Counted from the stretch's first letter, positions 24,417-33,942 are shown. The stretch: 41,051 nt of DNA from an uncultured Bacteroidota bacterium (GCA_903872185.1 CAIQJL010000282.1:1-41051); one strand, 5' to 3'. The notes: a model not told the origin generated them from the letters alone. Made by a program: numbers and translations.

Positions 24417-27400
24417 CTACCAAACTCTAAAATCCATACTTATATTTTCTAATCTGGCATTAGGCACCTGCATTCCGCCAGAAAGACTTGTAACATTTTT
24501 ACGAATATACTCCTGTAGTTCTGATAACACAATCATTTTATCATTGTTAAGATCAGCCTCTTTATCTTTAATGCCTTTTAATAAACAATATGTAAATAAT
24601 CCATTACTCCAACTTTTACCCTCAAATGCAAATTCTGTAGCACCTGCAGAAGAAACGACTGTTGATCCTGTACCTTTTCTTATATCTGCAAATACATCTT
24701 TCATTATTTCATTTGTATTATACATACCTAAGGCTTTTTTATTTCTAACCCCTACACCTGCATTACGAAATTTAACATTACCTGTTTCTACAATGGTTTC
24801 AGATGTGAGCTCAAGTTCATCTTTATCTGCCTCACCAGAGTGACAAGTATCCATAAATAATATTTTTTTCATAGCAGGAATGCCATCAAGAATATTTTCA
24901 ATTTCAGAATACTCAATTCCACGCAATGAAGGATTATTAAAATCTAAATCAAAAGTTCCAAAATAATAATTGAATTGCTCATCCAATAATCCATGCCCTG
25001 CAAGGAAAACAATAACAACATCATTTGGTTTAGATTCCTTTAAAAAATTCTTTAAAGCAATAATATTTTCTTTTGTAACTGTTGAATCAGTTAAAGTCTT
25101 GGAAAAAACTGAACCATAATTGTTTTTATTTTGCGAAAACATTAATGCCACATCATTTGCATCCTTGGCTGCATAATTCAAGTTAAACCGATTATCATTG
25201 TATTTAGAAACACCTATTGTAACAATGTACAAGTTTGGCTTTATGTCAGTTTTATTTTGTATAATTTCAAATGTTTTCTTAAAAGATTCAACTCCCTTTT
25301 CATTTAAACATGAAACCTGAATTTTATTCTTTCCTGATATTAAATTAACTTCAATATTATCTGAAAAATCACTAGAATTTTTATCCTTTACATCTATTCC
25401 CTTTGTGCCAAACACAGGAATATCGTTATTATAAACATTAATTCTGCTTAATTTATATTTTGAATCGGTTGCAATTGCTTTAAATTTTACTGTTTTATCG
25501 CTGGTGTTTAATTGAGAACTTATATCGTTTACCAATATTTCTGGTGCATGAAAATCATTGCCCAACAAATCTTGTGTTAAATTTAGCTTTTTAAGACGTT
25601 TGTTAAAAGCCATTTCATATGCTTTAAGCAGAATTGGAGGTGCCGATCCAAATTCAGTCATGACCTTATCGGGACGGTTAAATCTTACATCAAATTGTTC
25701 TGGCGGAAAAAAGCTCATTCCATATTTAAATCCAATTGCAGTTAGCGCATTTTTAGGCGCCATATAGAAATTATCAGAAGTTAGTTTAATAAGTTTGTTT
25801 TTATCAACGGGAATGAGGGTTAACAAAATCTTTTTACTATTAGTATCCCAAATTTTTAAAGTTGCATCTAAACTGGAGGTTATAACAATGTGCTTTGCCT
25901 TTACTTCTTTTATTCCAGTAATTTTTTCGGTATGTCCAGTAGTTTTGTTATAAAAATTTATTCCAAATTTGGCAGTATCACTTAGATTTACAAATTTGTT
26001 ATAATAAAAATAGTCTTTAAATTTTTCATGGCCAGTTTTTTCTGAACCAATTCTATTCATTGTTTGTGCATCAAATGTCTCCTCATATCTTGCATATCTA
26101 TACTTTCCTTTTCTAATTCGTCCACCAAATACAGTAAATGTATTTCCGGTATTATTAAAAATCAGACTATCTATTTGAGCCTTTGGTGGTATATAAACTC
26201 CCAACATTTCAAGTATATCTGAAACAACCATATTTAATTGGAAGTACCTTTTAAAAGTTGCCTTACCAAGAATCTGAGAAGAATTAAAATCTATTAATTT
26301 TAATTTGTTATCATTTCCAGCTGAAATAAAAGTAGAATCATTTTTAGTAAATCCAATGGAAGGTACAGATTGATTATGAGCACTTATAGAATTAATATCA
26401 AGCATAATAGAATTTAGGTCTATTGTTTTAACATATCCTATTTCATCGGCAAAAGCTAATATATTGCCATCTTTACTTACCTCCATTGAAGTGATTGAAA
26501 AAGCACGCGAATAAAGTCTTCTAACAGGTTCTAAAGTTTTACAATTCCAAATAATAATTGATCTGTCGCCACTAGCAGAAGCCAGATAATTTTCATCAGG
26601 ACTTATTGCAACATCATTAACATTTGAAAGATGATTCTTAAGATATTTCTTTATTTTCCCGGTTTTTGAATCCATTACATATATTTTATTATCAGTATTG
26701 GAGGCAAAAAGTAAATTATACTTATTGCAAAGTGCAAGTGAAGTAAAGTTTTCGTCGAAATATATACTTGTTCTAATAAAGAGTTCCTTTTGATCTGCTA
26801 ATCTGATTGCTTTAATTTTACCATTTGTTACATTTGAATATAATGTTTCTCCATCATCAGATAAAATTGCGCGTGTAATTCCTATGCGATAGAAGTAGAA
26901 ATTCGAAAAACTTTTCCTTTGTTCAAGCCTAGTCTTTTTTTTGAGCTTGGTTGTTGTTGCAATTTTTAAATCCAATTTTTTAGTTAATATAGCTTGGTGT
27001 AGTTTTTTATTTTTTAGTTTATCCTGATCATATAACGAATAGTTATTTTCAACTAATGAATCAGCTTTATTAAGATTAAATGCCTGTCCATCAGTATTTA
27101 TTAGCAAATAATTATCTTTGCCTTTTCTAGAGAAATGAATAAAGGGTTGATCGCTAATTATTTTATAGTTTAAATTAACAATATCCATTTTGTATAGTTT
27201 ATCAGCCACAACAAATACGTTATTGTTATCATTAGAAAAAGTAACACTTTTTATTGAATGAGAATATGCAAGTCTATTAATTTCTTTGGATATTGTTACA
27301 TTATATACATAAACAAAACCAGATGCAGTACCGATAATTAAATAATTACCATTACAGCTAAAAGTTATACAAGAAATAGAATTTTCGGTTTCTTTATCCA

Positions 27401-27617
27401 TATAAAATTTTACCATCTGACCACCAGTTTCCATATCCCACAAAATAATTTTATTTTGTATATCTGCACTGGCTAAAATCTTACCATCTGGTGAATAACA
27501 AAGTTTTTGAATTGCTGAATTATGGCCAGTTTGAACTGACAATTCAGCTTGTTGCGCAAATGAAACGAGAGCAATAAATAAAAATAAAATTGTAAAATAT
27601 ATTCTATTTGTTACCAT
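24417..27617 (-). CDS. Exported WD40-repeat protein with C14 caspase domain
   Basis: The 1066-residue product starts at the ATG at 27617, which gives the signal peptide MVTNRIYFTILFLFIALVSFAQ. A longer start at 27653 would lack it. Residues about 24-610 hold WD40-like repeats (SPDGKILASADIQNKIILWD, SPDENYLASASGDRSIIIW, SSLDATLKIWD). The C-terminal 260 residues are a caspase-like peptidase beginning NLYIVTIGVSKYNDNRFNL. The dyad is H875 in FLAGHGLLDE and C925 in MDTCHSGEAD. The family cuts after basic or acidic residues; specificity is not readable. Its start overlaps the end of the VWA-like lipoprotein gene by 14 nt, so translation is probably coupled. It is the last of four genes. Confidence 0.9.
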   Translation of the reverse strand: MVTNRIYFTILFLFIALVSFAQQAELSVQTGHNSAIQKLCYSPDGKILASADIQNKIILWDMETGGQMVKFYMDKETENSISCITFSCNGNYLIIGTASGFVYVYNVTISKEINRLAYSHSIKSVTFSNDNNNVFVVADKLYKMDIVNLNYKIISDQPFIHFSRKGKDNYLLINTDGQAFNLNKADSLVENNYSLYDQDKLKNKKLHQAILTKKLDLKIATTTKLKKKTRLEQRKSFSNFYFYRIGITRAILSDDGETLYSNVTNGKIKAIRLADQKELFIRTSIYFDENFTSLALCNKYNLLFASNTDNKIYVMDSKTGKIKKYLKNHLSNVNDVAISPDENYLASASGDRSIIIWNCKTLEPVRRLYSRAFSITSMEVSKDGNILAFADEIGYVKTIDLNSIMLDINSISAHNQSVPSIGFTKNDSTFISAGNDNKLKLIDFNSSQILGKATFKRYFQLNMVVSDILEMLGVYIPPKAQIDSLIFNNTGNTFTVFGGRIRKGKYRYARYEETFDAQTMNRIGSEKTGHEKFKDYFYYNKFVNLSDTAKFGINFYNKTTGHTEKITGIKEVKAKHIVITSSLDATLKIWDTNSKKILLTLIPVDKNKLIKLTSDNFYMAPKNALTAIGFKYGMSFFPPEQFDVRFNRPDKVMTEFGSAPPILLKAYEMAFNKRLKKLNLTQDLLGNDFHAPEILVNDISSQLNTSDKTVKFKAIATDSKYKLSRINVYNNDIPVFGTKGIDVKDKNSSDFSDNIEVNLISGKNKIQVSCLNEKGVESFKKTFEIIQNKTDIKPNLYIVTIGVSKYNDNRFNLNYAAKDANDVALMFSQNKNNYGSVFSKTLTDSTVTKENIIALKNFLKESKPNDVVIVFLAGHGLLDEQFNYYFGTFDLDFNNPSLRGIEYSEIENILDGIPAMKKILFMDTCHSGEADKDELELTSETIVETGNVKFRNAGVGVRNKKALGMYNTNEIMKDVFADIRKGTGSTVVSSAGATEFAFEGKSWSNGLFTYCLLKGIKDKEADLNNDKMIVLSELQEYIRKNVTSLSGGMQVPNARLENISMDFRVW

Positions 27618-28665
27618 TTTTAAATAATTTAAACTGAACATTATTCCAGCCATAGTAACTACTTACAGGATAATATAATTTAACTCCATCCTGATATGTA
27701 ACGCCAAACGAACTAGGCGCATCAACTGTTAACTTAACATCTAACTTATAATAATTTACAGTTCTTGTTAAGAGTTTATCAAGTCCCCAAAAAACTGTTG
27801 ACATCTGATAAATTTTCCCCATATAAACTAAAAAACCACCTGTGCGAATTGGTAAATCTGTTAATATATTAAAATCTACATTTTGCCATGTACTTATAAG
27901 CCAAATAAGATTAATTTTAATATTGTTAAGTTTAGCTTTTTGAATCACATTTTCAATATTATTTGTTCCTAAACTGTCATCCTTATTCATCAATAAAACA
28001 ACTATTGATTTATTTTGTGCAGGAATTGTTGCCATTTGATCAAGCATACTATTTAAAGCATCAAAAAGACATGAAGTCCCACCTGTTTTATGAGTTAAAT
28101 CCAATAATTTTTTTGCAGTTGATTTATCCCAATAAGATATAGGAGTTGTATTACAAAATTCTATATTGTCAGATAATGCCCCATTTCTTGCAAAACCAGA
28201 TAGCAATACTTGTCCGTTTCCTTTTAATTTATTCAAATACCCATTTATAGCTTGATATCGTTGATTATATTTGTCATTTAAATCAAATGATTCAGGTGTT
28301 GAACTTTGATCTAACATTATAGAAGTAAAATATGAGATGGCTGCTGTATCGTGAGTATAAATGACATTGTTTATCTGAAATTTAACCCAGGTGTTATTAA
28401 TTAAATAATTTTCAAACTTAAAACAAGTATCTGGAATACCTGTATATTCTTCAATATCGGCTTCTGTTTCGTTATTACCTTTAAGAACAGCAATATTTAG
28501 ATTAAAATCTATTTGTCTTGTCTGATAATTATAAGCTTTAGCAGCATAAAGAACCGGTACATCATATCTCCAGGGTAATGTTGTTTCTGGTTCAGGTTTT
28601 TTACAAGAAATAAAAATAACAACAGGTACAATAAATAGTAATAAATATATTGAAGATTTCTTCAT
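27604..28665 (-). CDS. Lipoprotein with VWA-like domain
   Basis: The 353-residue protein has a lipoprotein signal (MKKSSIYLLLFIVPVVIFISC, lipidated C21). It then has a von Willebrand factor A-like core: the metal-site phrase SIMLDQSSTPES (D-x-S-x-S/T type), then GTSCLFDALNSML carrying the conserved Thr, and SIVVLLMNKDDS supplying the last Asp. VWA domains bind partner proteins through a metal ion. I chose the ATG at 28665 rather than an in-frame TTG at 28674, because it follows the preceding stop by one base. It is third in the four-gene operon and likely tethered in the envelope near the caspase protein. Confidence 0.75.
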   Translation of the reverse strand: MKKSSIYLLLFIVPVVIFISCKKPEPETTLPWRYDVPVLYAAKAYNYQTRQIDFNLNIAVLKGNNETEADIEEYTGIPDTCFKFENYLINNTWVKFQINNVIYTHDTAAISYFTSIMLDQSSTPESFDLNDKYNQRYQAINGYLNKLKGNGQVLLSGFARNGALSDNIEFCNTTPISYWDKSTAKKLLDLTHKTGGTSCLFDALNSMLDQMATIPAQNKSIVVLLMNKDDSLGTNNIENVIQKAKLNNIKINLIWLISTWQNVDFNILTDLPIRTGGFLVYMGKIYQMSTVFWGLDKLLTRTVNYYKLDVKLTVDAPSSFGVTYQDGVKLYYPVSSYYGWNNVQFKLFKNGNK

Positions 28666-28666
28666 A

Positions 28667-29482
28667 TTATTCAATATAAATATAATGTTTTTTTAGTTTA
28701 CTAAAATTTGTAAAAACCGAAATGTTAATTGTAAAATAGCCTAAATTAGATTCAGTGTCAGATTTAGAATTTAACTTATTAACATATCGCAAACCAAAAG
28801 AACCTGTAGCTAATCTATATCCAATTCCAAACATTAAATTAAAATAATCGTGGTCTAAACCGAATTCACTAATCATTTCATTTTGATTAGCCATATAAGT
28901 ATCGGCACTTTTAGGCCCGTAAGCAATTTTCTCATTTAAAAGTGCTCTATTTTGAATAGCGTATGGTAAACCAATTTCAGCAAAAAGTTTTAATGTATGA
29001 CGATTAGTTATAACATAACTTACAATAGGATTAATGCTATAGCCTGTAAATGATATCTTTGAATAGTAATCATTAAACTCATTGTAACCTATTGGATAAG
29101 AAAGTTTTGTTCTTAAACCATCATTTTGAAAGAAATATCCAAATTCTGTAGTGAAAATATATCTGCCATAGTCAACATTGGCTATAAAACTAAATTGATA
29201 AGAGGCTGAAAAAGAAAATTGATTTTGCTTAACGTAATATGCTTTATAGGAATGCCTTGCAAATACAACATTTTCTTTAAAATGGGTTGAATATAAATTC
29301 ATAAAATTCATTCCAAACCCAAAGTTTAATCTTTGTGCATTTGCTATAATGGAGGAAAAAAACAGAAAAATAAGAATTAATTTTCTGCAAGTTTTTAAAA
29401 CAGAAAATTCTTTGATTTTATAGTTAAGAGTATGATTTTGCTTCAAATAATCTTTTCCTTTTTTCATAATGAAGCATTTCAT
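28667..29482 (-). CDS. Outer-membrane beta-barrel protein
   Basis: The protein is 271 residues from the ATG at 29482; the ATG at 29467 is also possible. It has a late hydrophobic signal (LILIFLFFSSIIANAQ) after about 30 polar residues. The mature part is a run of amphipathic aromatic strands (FSFSASYQFSFIANVDYGRY, then FNLMFGIGYRLATGSFGLRY), as in Bacteroidota outer-membrane barrels. No enzyme motif is seen. It is second in the operon. Its stop is followed by a single base and then the ATG of the VWA-like lipoprotein, so the two are probably made together. I infer it is the outer-membrane element of that group. Confidence 0.7.
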   Translation of the reverse strand: MKCFIMKKGKDYLKQNHTLNYKIKEFSVLKTCRKLILIFLFFSSIIANAQRLNFGFGMNFMNLYSTHFKENVVFARHSYKAYYVKQNQFSFSASYQFSFIANVDYGRYIFTTEFGYFFQNDGLRTKLSYPIGYNEFNDYYSKISFTGYSINPIVSYVITNRHTLKLFAEIGLPYAIQNRALLNEKIAYGPKSADTYMANQNEMISEFGLDHDYFNLMFGIGYRLATGSFGLRYVNKLNSKSDTESNLGYFTINISVFTNFSKLKKHYIYIE

Positions 29483-29492
29483 TTCTTTTAGC

Positions 29493-29963
29493 TTATTGAT
29501 AAACAAGATTGGTAAAAGTACCCTCAGTTATACTTTTAGTAATTAACAATAGGTTTTTAGCTTTAAAAGTGTATGTTCCACTTATTTTTTTAGATGAAGT
29601 ATCAACTGAAGTTAAAGTTACCGTACCTTCATATGCAGTGTATAAACTATCAGTTGAGTTTGTGTTATTTGTATAATTTGCCGAAAACTGAGTTTGAACT
29701 GGCATATAAGTAGTCAAATTATAAGTGCCTGTAGCAATTCCTAAAACTGTAATATTTAAAATATCACTTCCAACTGTACCATTAATCAAAAAAGTATTTC
29801 CTTGTTTAGTTGTAACCCTTGTTAATGCTGACCATGAAGATCCATTAATTTTGCATTTCATTGAGGCTGTAGGGTTAATTATTTCTGCAATTTTACTGTC
29901 TTTTTTACATGAATATGTAAAAGCAAAAATAGCTATGAGAATAAATAAGGTACTTTTTTTCAT
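29493..29963 (-). CDS. Small exported lipoprotein, DUF6252-like
   Basis: This 156-residue lipoprotein (MKKSTLFILIAIFAFTYSC, C19) carries a beta-rich domain containing MKCKINGSSWSAL and a long run of Thr/Ser strands (YEGTVTLTSVDTSSKKISGT). The pattern resembles the DUF6252 lipoproteins common in Bacteroidota; that name is a resemblance by eye. It is first in the four-gene operon, directly behind the promoter at 29987-30017. Its function is unknown. Confidence 0.65.
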   Translation of the reverse strand: MKKSTLFILIAIFAFTYSCKKDSKIAEIINPTASMKCKINGSSWSALTRVTTKQGNTFLINGTVGSDILNITVLGIATGTYNLTTYMPVQTQFSANYTNNTNSTDSLYTAYEGTVTLTSVDTSSKKISGTYTFKAKNLLLITKSITEGTFTNLVYQ

Positions 29964-29986
29964 TATTTTAGAATTTTATATTTTCA

Positions 29987-30017
29987 CAAAAATACAAGAA
30001 AATTTATTAGAGAGCAA
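29987..30017 (-). promoter_or_regulatory. Promoter of the lipoprotein-barrel-VWA-caspase operon
   Basis: On the minus strand TTG (30017-30015) and TATTTTTG (29994-29987) are 20 nt apart, a full match to the Bacteroidota pattern, 24 bp before the ATG at 29963. It is back to back with the ssrA promoter. Confidence 0.7.
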
Positions 30018-30038
30018 TTTATTTTGGTTTGAATTGCT

Positions 30039-30046
30039 TATCTTTG
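30039..30046 (+). promoter_or_regulatory. -7 box of ssrA
   Basis: TATCTTTG matches TAnnTTTG exactly and lies 11 nt before the mature 5' end of tmRNA. The -33 element is not clear. Confidence 0.6.
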
Positions 30047-30056
30047 CGCTGCTTAT

Positions 30057-30446
30057 GGGGCTGAACTGGTTTTGACAGCAAGAGTGTGGAAATGTAAGCA
30101 TGCCGAGACTTGGGAGTACCTCTCGTAAATCAGAATTCTCACGCCAATAACTGGCAACAATAATTTCGCTCTCGCAGCTTAATCGCTTAGCGATTACAGC
30201 TTAATTCTATTTGCAAGGCATTTAGAACGAGTGCTCCGCAGAAATTCCTCCCGGCTGTTTCTGTATATGGAGTATCGAATCGCATGGGATAGCAAAGGTA
30301 AGTTCCGGGCCTGCGCGAAATAAAGGAACTAAGTTTAATATAGGTAGTACTTTACTTTTATTATTCCGACAATCTAATAAGTAATAAGCATGTAGAAAGC
30401 ATTTTGGTGCCTTGTTTGGACCCGGGTTCGACTCCCGGCAGCTCCA
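30057..30446 (+). ncRNA. ssrA: tmRNA
   Basis: The RNA rescues ribosomes stalled on broken mRNAs, acting with SmpB. The 5' end GGGGCUG pairs with CAGCUCC (30439-30445), giving an acceptor stem with a G3-U wobble as in alanine tRNA. The D-like region CTGAACTGGTTTTGAC follows the 5' end. The T arm is CCCGGGTTCGACTCCCGG near 30421-30438. The discriminator is A30446, and the CCA end is not encoded (CTA follows). The tag reading frame is at 30153-30182. Length is about 390 nt, normal for the class. A terminator follows at 30454. Confidence 0.96.
30153..30182 (+). other. tmRNA tag-peptide reading frame (GNNNFALAA)
   Basis: From GGC the codons read G-N-N-N-F-A-L-A-A, then TAA. It is close to the GENNYALAA form I recall for Bacteroides and Porphyromonas. 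The resume codon is inferred from that alignment. The ALAA end is the signal for ClpXP-type proteases. Confidence 0.85.
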
Positions 30447-30453
30447 CTATCCG

Positions 30454-30495
30454 GGACAACTCTATATTTTTAATGAGTAGTCCTGTTTTATTTTT
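30454..30495 (+). terminator. Terminator of ssrA
   Basis: GGACAACTC (30454-30462) pairs with GAGTAGTCC (30475-30483) with one mismatch, followed by TGTTTTATTTTT. It starts 8 bp after the tmRNA 3' end. The remaining gap to 30653 shows no further gene or clear structure. Confidence 0.8.
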
Positions 30496-30653
30496 CTTCA
30501 AACCCTTGTCTGCAATGAGAGCCAAGCGAAGTAGTTCATTAATTCTTGGTGTTCGACATTAGTCATTACTAAAAAACTAACTTTTCACTAATAGCTTAAA
30601 AAATTATTAAAATAAAGTGTAATAATAAGCTGGCAATATTGAGGTACTTATTA

Positions 30654-33600
30654 TTAAATTTTTATTCCCATTATAGTAATATCGTCAATTTGCTCAGTGT
30701 TGCCTTTCCAGTCGTTTAGGGTTTGTTCCAATACATCTTTTTGAATTGTCATTGGTTGTTGGCTATTTGCAAATAATAATTGCTTGAGATTTTTTGAAAG
30801 GAATTTTTTGTATTTAGGTCCACCAAACTGATCTTCATATCCGTCAGAAGCCAGAAAAATAATATCGTCTTTATATAACTGGATTATATGGTTTGTAAAA
30901 GGCTTCATGTTTTCGTAAATTGCTACAGGCATTTTATCTGGTTTATATTCTTCAAATTCTTCTTTATTGGAATTACCTGTTTTTCTTACAATCCACAATG
31001 GATTATTTGCTCCTGCAAACTGTAGTTCTAGTGTTTTGGTATTTATTACTACTAAAACTAAATCCATACCATCTTTTTGTTCTCCCCATGCGCCACTTTG
31101 TTTAAGTGCGTCTATAACCGATTCGCGCAAATGATCGAGTACCTCTGAAGCCTGTATTATTTCTTTTTTACGAACTATCTCATTTAAAAAACTTATTCCC
31201 AACATACTCATAAATGCACCGGGAACTCCATGTCCTGTGCAATCGGCGACAGTAACAATTAGCAAATCGTTAATTTTTGTTGCCCAGTAAAAATCACCAC
31301 TAACTATATCTTTTGGTCTAAACAAAATGAAGTATTCGCCAAGCCATTTTTTTGTTAATTCCTCATCCGGCAATACTGCCTGTTGAATGCGCAGTGCATA
31401 GTTTATAGAATCGAGAATCTCTTCTTTTTGTTCCTGAAGTTTTATGTTTTGTTGACGAATTTCAGCTGTTCTGTTGCGAATTGTTAATTCGAGACGTTTA
31501 TTTATTGCAACAAGACGACGTGTATTAAAACGAATGCCTGCATATATCAAAGCAATAAAAAGAATAACATATAAAAAATATGCCCATATTTTTCGGTACC
31601 AAGGAGATAAGATGGTGAATTTAAAAACACTTTCTGAACTAATATGACCATATATGTTTTTTGCTTTTACTTTAAAAATATATTCTCCTTCTCTAAGATT
31701 TGTGAAGCTAACTTTATTATCCTTTTGCCATATACTGTATGCTGTGTCTTGCCCAAGTAGAATATATGAATACAACATTTTTTCCTGTCCATCATAAAAT
31801 GGCGCAGCAAACTGGAAATACATATTATTTAAACTATAATCAAGAACAAATTTTCTTGTAAGTTGTTTATTTTGCTGTAAGTTGTTTACTATTTCGCTAT
31901 ACCCGCTGTAAAGAATAGAATCGCCGGTACTTGAAGTCATTGTTATTATAGTATTGAAATCAACTAAATAATTTTTATTTTTTTTCTCATCAAATTGTAT
32001 AAGACCATCATCACCCCCTATCCAGCATTTATCAGCTTCATGAAAAAATAAATTTGTTTTTCCAATGTCGGCAAGACAAAATGGCTGAGTAATCCACGAG
32101 AGCGAATGGGATTTGTCAAAATAACCTAATGAATTATCCAGGTTTGCATATATTCGATCTTTTGTATCTTCAATTGCATAAAATGGAGTATCCAAACGTG
32201 CTTTTAAACTGTCTATATTATAAAAATCGAAATACCCTCTATAAAATTCAGGTTTGTTTTTAAGGGAATCTGGTAATTGTTTTTTCAAAGTTTCTTCATT
32301 AACAAACTGCATAAATCCAGAATGTTCTGCAAAAACAACTTTATTGTTTATTTTAAATGGTAAAACCCAACTGTTTTCAATTAATCCGTCTGAAGAATTA
32401 TATTTGTCAACAACGTACTTTGATGGATTTGTATATTGGAGTCGTACAATGCCCTGAAGAGGCGTACCCATCCATAATGTAGTCCCGTTTGTGTTATATT
32501 CTTCTTCGAATCTAATTATCTCCTCTGTTATTTCTGGTATATCTATCAGTTTTTTCCATTTGCCAGAATGTTGAAATAATACGAAGTTGTTTTTCTCAGC
32601 AACAAATAACAATTTTAGTTTTTCTGAATAATAAAGAGTACTAACATCAACATCAGCTATTAAATTTATCTGCTCATTGTTTATTTCAAATAGTCCATAC
32701 GGTGTTCCAACTATTAAAGAGCCATCTGCAATACAAAGATTTTTAACTTCTTTATTTAATCCATTATATAGTTTAAAAGCTGATGATAATTGATTGTATT
32801 TTTCCTGCTGAATATAAAGTCCGTCTGTTGAACCAATAAAAAGTTTTCCCTTATACCTCAATACAGCTTTAATATTACCAAAAATACCAGTTTCTGAACC
32901 AAATATTGAAACAGGTGAAGAGTACTTAATTTGGGAAATACCATTATCAAGTCCTGCCCATATATTTTCTTCATAATCTTGCATTAATGCTAAAACACCA
33001 TTCACTTTTAATCCATTGTCTTTATTAAAAATAGATATAATATTAAAATGTTCATCGGTTATAATAATTCCATTTGAAAGAGTATTTAATGCAATATTTC
33101 CATCTTTTAATTTTATAGATCCATAAATTACAGCTTGTTTAAATAAAGTACTGTCCTTTGTTTTTATAGCAGAAGCTTCAAATGTGTTTTTATTTACTGT
33201 CCAAAATCCGTCTTCACGTGTTATTAGAATAAATTTATTTGGTTCAGAACTTTTCAGAATTGAAAAAACACCGAAGTTTTTAAAAAATTCACTTCCTTTA
33301 ATTAGCTGCAATTTATTGCCTTCTAATTTCATTATTCCAATATCTCTTTGTCTAACATATAATTCATCATTTACCAGAAAAGAAAGATGGAATGATGTCT
33401 CTGGTATTATTGTAGTTAGCTTATTATTTGAGTAAATGAAAATTGCTTCTTCGGCTTGAAAAGCAACTTTATTTTTCCAAGCCCATACATGAATAATATC
33501 CTTAAATTCTTTTTGATTTTTTTCAAGCTTATCTGATAAAGAAACATATAAAAGCTTACCAGCAGCATCTGGCGCAAGGTATCCGAATTCGTTTTGTGCC

Positions 33601-33884
33601 CCGATATAAATAATATTATCATTACTAACAGAAAGGGATTTAACCCAGGAGCTTTGATCTTTTACTTTGATAAAATTCCAGTTTGTGCCATCATATTGCA
33701 ACAATCCGCCAGCATTCCCAAAATAAAGTACTCCATTTTTATCCTGAACACAAGCCCAGTTTGAAGCTTCGTGCCCTTTGCCATATTCCCTTGCAGAAAA
33801 ATAAGAAATTTCATTTTTTGCAAGTTGTGAAAAACTATTCAAAATGGTTGTGAAAAATAAAATTAATAGAATAGTTCTTTTCAT
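30654..33884 (-). CDS. Beta-propeller/Y_Y_Y sensor with SpoIIE phosphatase output
   Basis: The 1076-residue protein has a signal peptide (MKRTILLILFFTTILNSFSQ). Residues about 25-730 form a two-component-type propeller (NGVLYFGNAGGLLQYDG, then YEENIWAGLDNGISQI). A Y_Y_Y-like domain (EGEYIFKVKAKNIYG) leads into a membrane helix (WAYFLYVILFIALIYAGI, about residues 775-795) and a coiled coil. A cytoplasmic SpoIIE phosphatase with VSGDFYW and ADCTGHGVPG occupies the last 240 residues. In hybrid two-component systems this front end drives a histidine kinase; here a phosphatase replaces it. The C-terminal part closely resembles that of the gene at 18065. It lies 58 bp downstream of the FecR-like gene, last in the CHAT cluster. 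Confidence 0.87.
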   Translation of the reverse strand: MKRTILLILFFTTILNSFSQLAKNEISYFSAREYGKGHEASNWACVQDKNGVLYFGNAGGLLQYDGTNWNFIKVKDQSSWVKSLSVSNDNIIYIGAQNEFGYLAPDAAGKLLYVSLSDKLEKNQKEFKDIIHVWAWKNKVAFQAEEAIFIYSNNKLTTIIPETSFHLSFLVNDELYVRQRDIGIMKLEGNKLQLIKGSEFFKNFGVFSILKSSEPNKFILITREDGFWTVNKNTFEASAIKTKDSTLFKQAVIYGSIKLKDGNIALNTLSNGIIITDEHFNIISIFNKDNGLKVNGVLALMQDYEENIWAGLDNGISQIKYSSPVSIFGSETGIFGNIKAVLRYKGKLFIGSTDGLYIQQEKYNQLSSAFKLYNGLNKEVKNLCIADGSLIVGTPYGLFEINNEQINLIADVDVSTLYYSEKLKLLFVAEKNNFVLFQHSGKWKKLIDIPEITEEIIRFEEEYNTNGTTLWMGTPLQGIVRLQYTNPSKYVVDKYNSSDGLIENSWVLPFKINNKVVFAEHSGFMQFVNEETLKKQLPDSLKNKPEFYRGYFDFYNIDSLKARLDTPFYAIEDTKDRIYANLDNSLGYFDKSHSLSWITQPFCLADIGKTNLFFHEADKCWIGGDDGLIQFDEKKNKNYLVDFNTIITMTSSTGDSILYSGYSEIVNNLQQNKQLTRKFVLDYSLNNMYFQFAAPFYDGQEKMLYSYILLGQDTAYSIWQKDNKVSFTNLREGEYIFKVKAKNIYGHISSESVFKFTILSPWYRKIWAYFLYVILFIALIYAGIRFNTRRLVAINKRLELTIRNRTAEIRQQNIKLQEQKEEILDSINYALRIQQAVLPDEELTKKWLGEYFILFRPKDIVSGDFYWATKINDLLIVTVADCTGHGVPGAFMSMLGISFLNEIVRKKEIIQASEVLDHLRESVIDALKQSGAWGEQKDGMDLVLVVINTKTLELQFAGANNPLWIVRKTGNSNKEEFEEYKPDKMPVAIYENMKPFTNHIIQLYKDDIIFLASDGYEDQFGGPKYKKFLSKNLKQLLFANSQQPMTIQKDVLEQTLNDWKGNTEQIDDITIMGIKI

Positions 33885-33942
33885 ACTTAAAGTTTATTCA
33901 TTGAGTAATATTTTTCTATTTGTTATATAAAGCGTATTTTAA

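Noticed and set aside
24417-27617. A cytoplasmic anti-phage caspase effector
   Set aside because: The signal peptide and the envelope-protein neighbours argue for action outside the cytoplasm; no known defence sensor is linked.
30400-30446. A separate tRNA gene suggested by the T arm CCCGGGTTCGACTCCCGG
   Set aside because: There is no anticodon arm nearby; the acceptor pairs with 30057-30063, which makes it the tRNA-like end of tmRNA.
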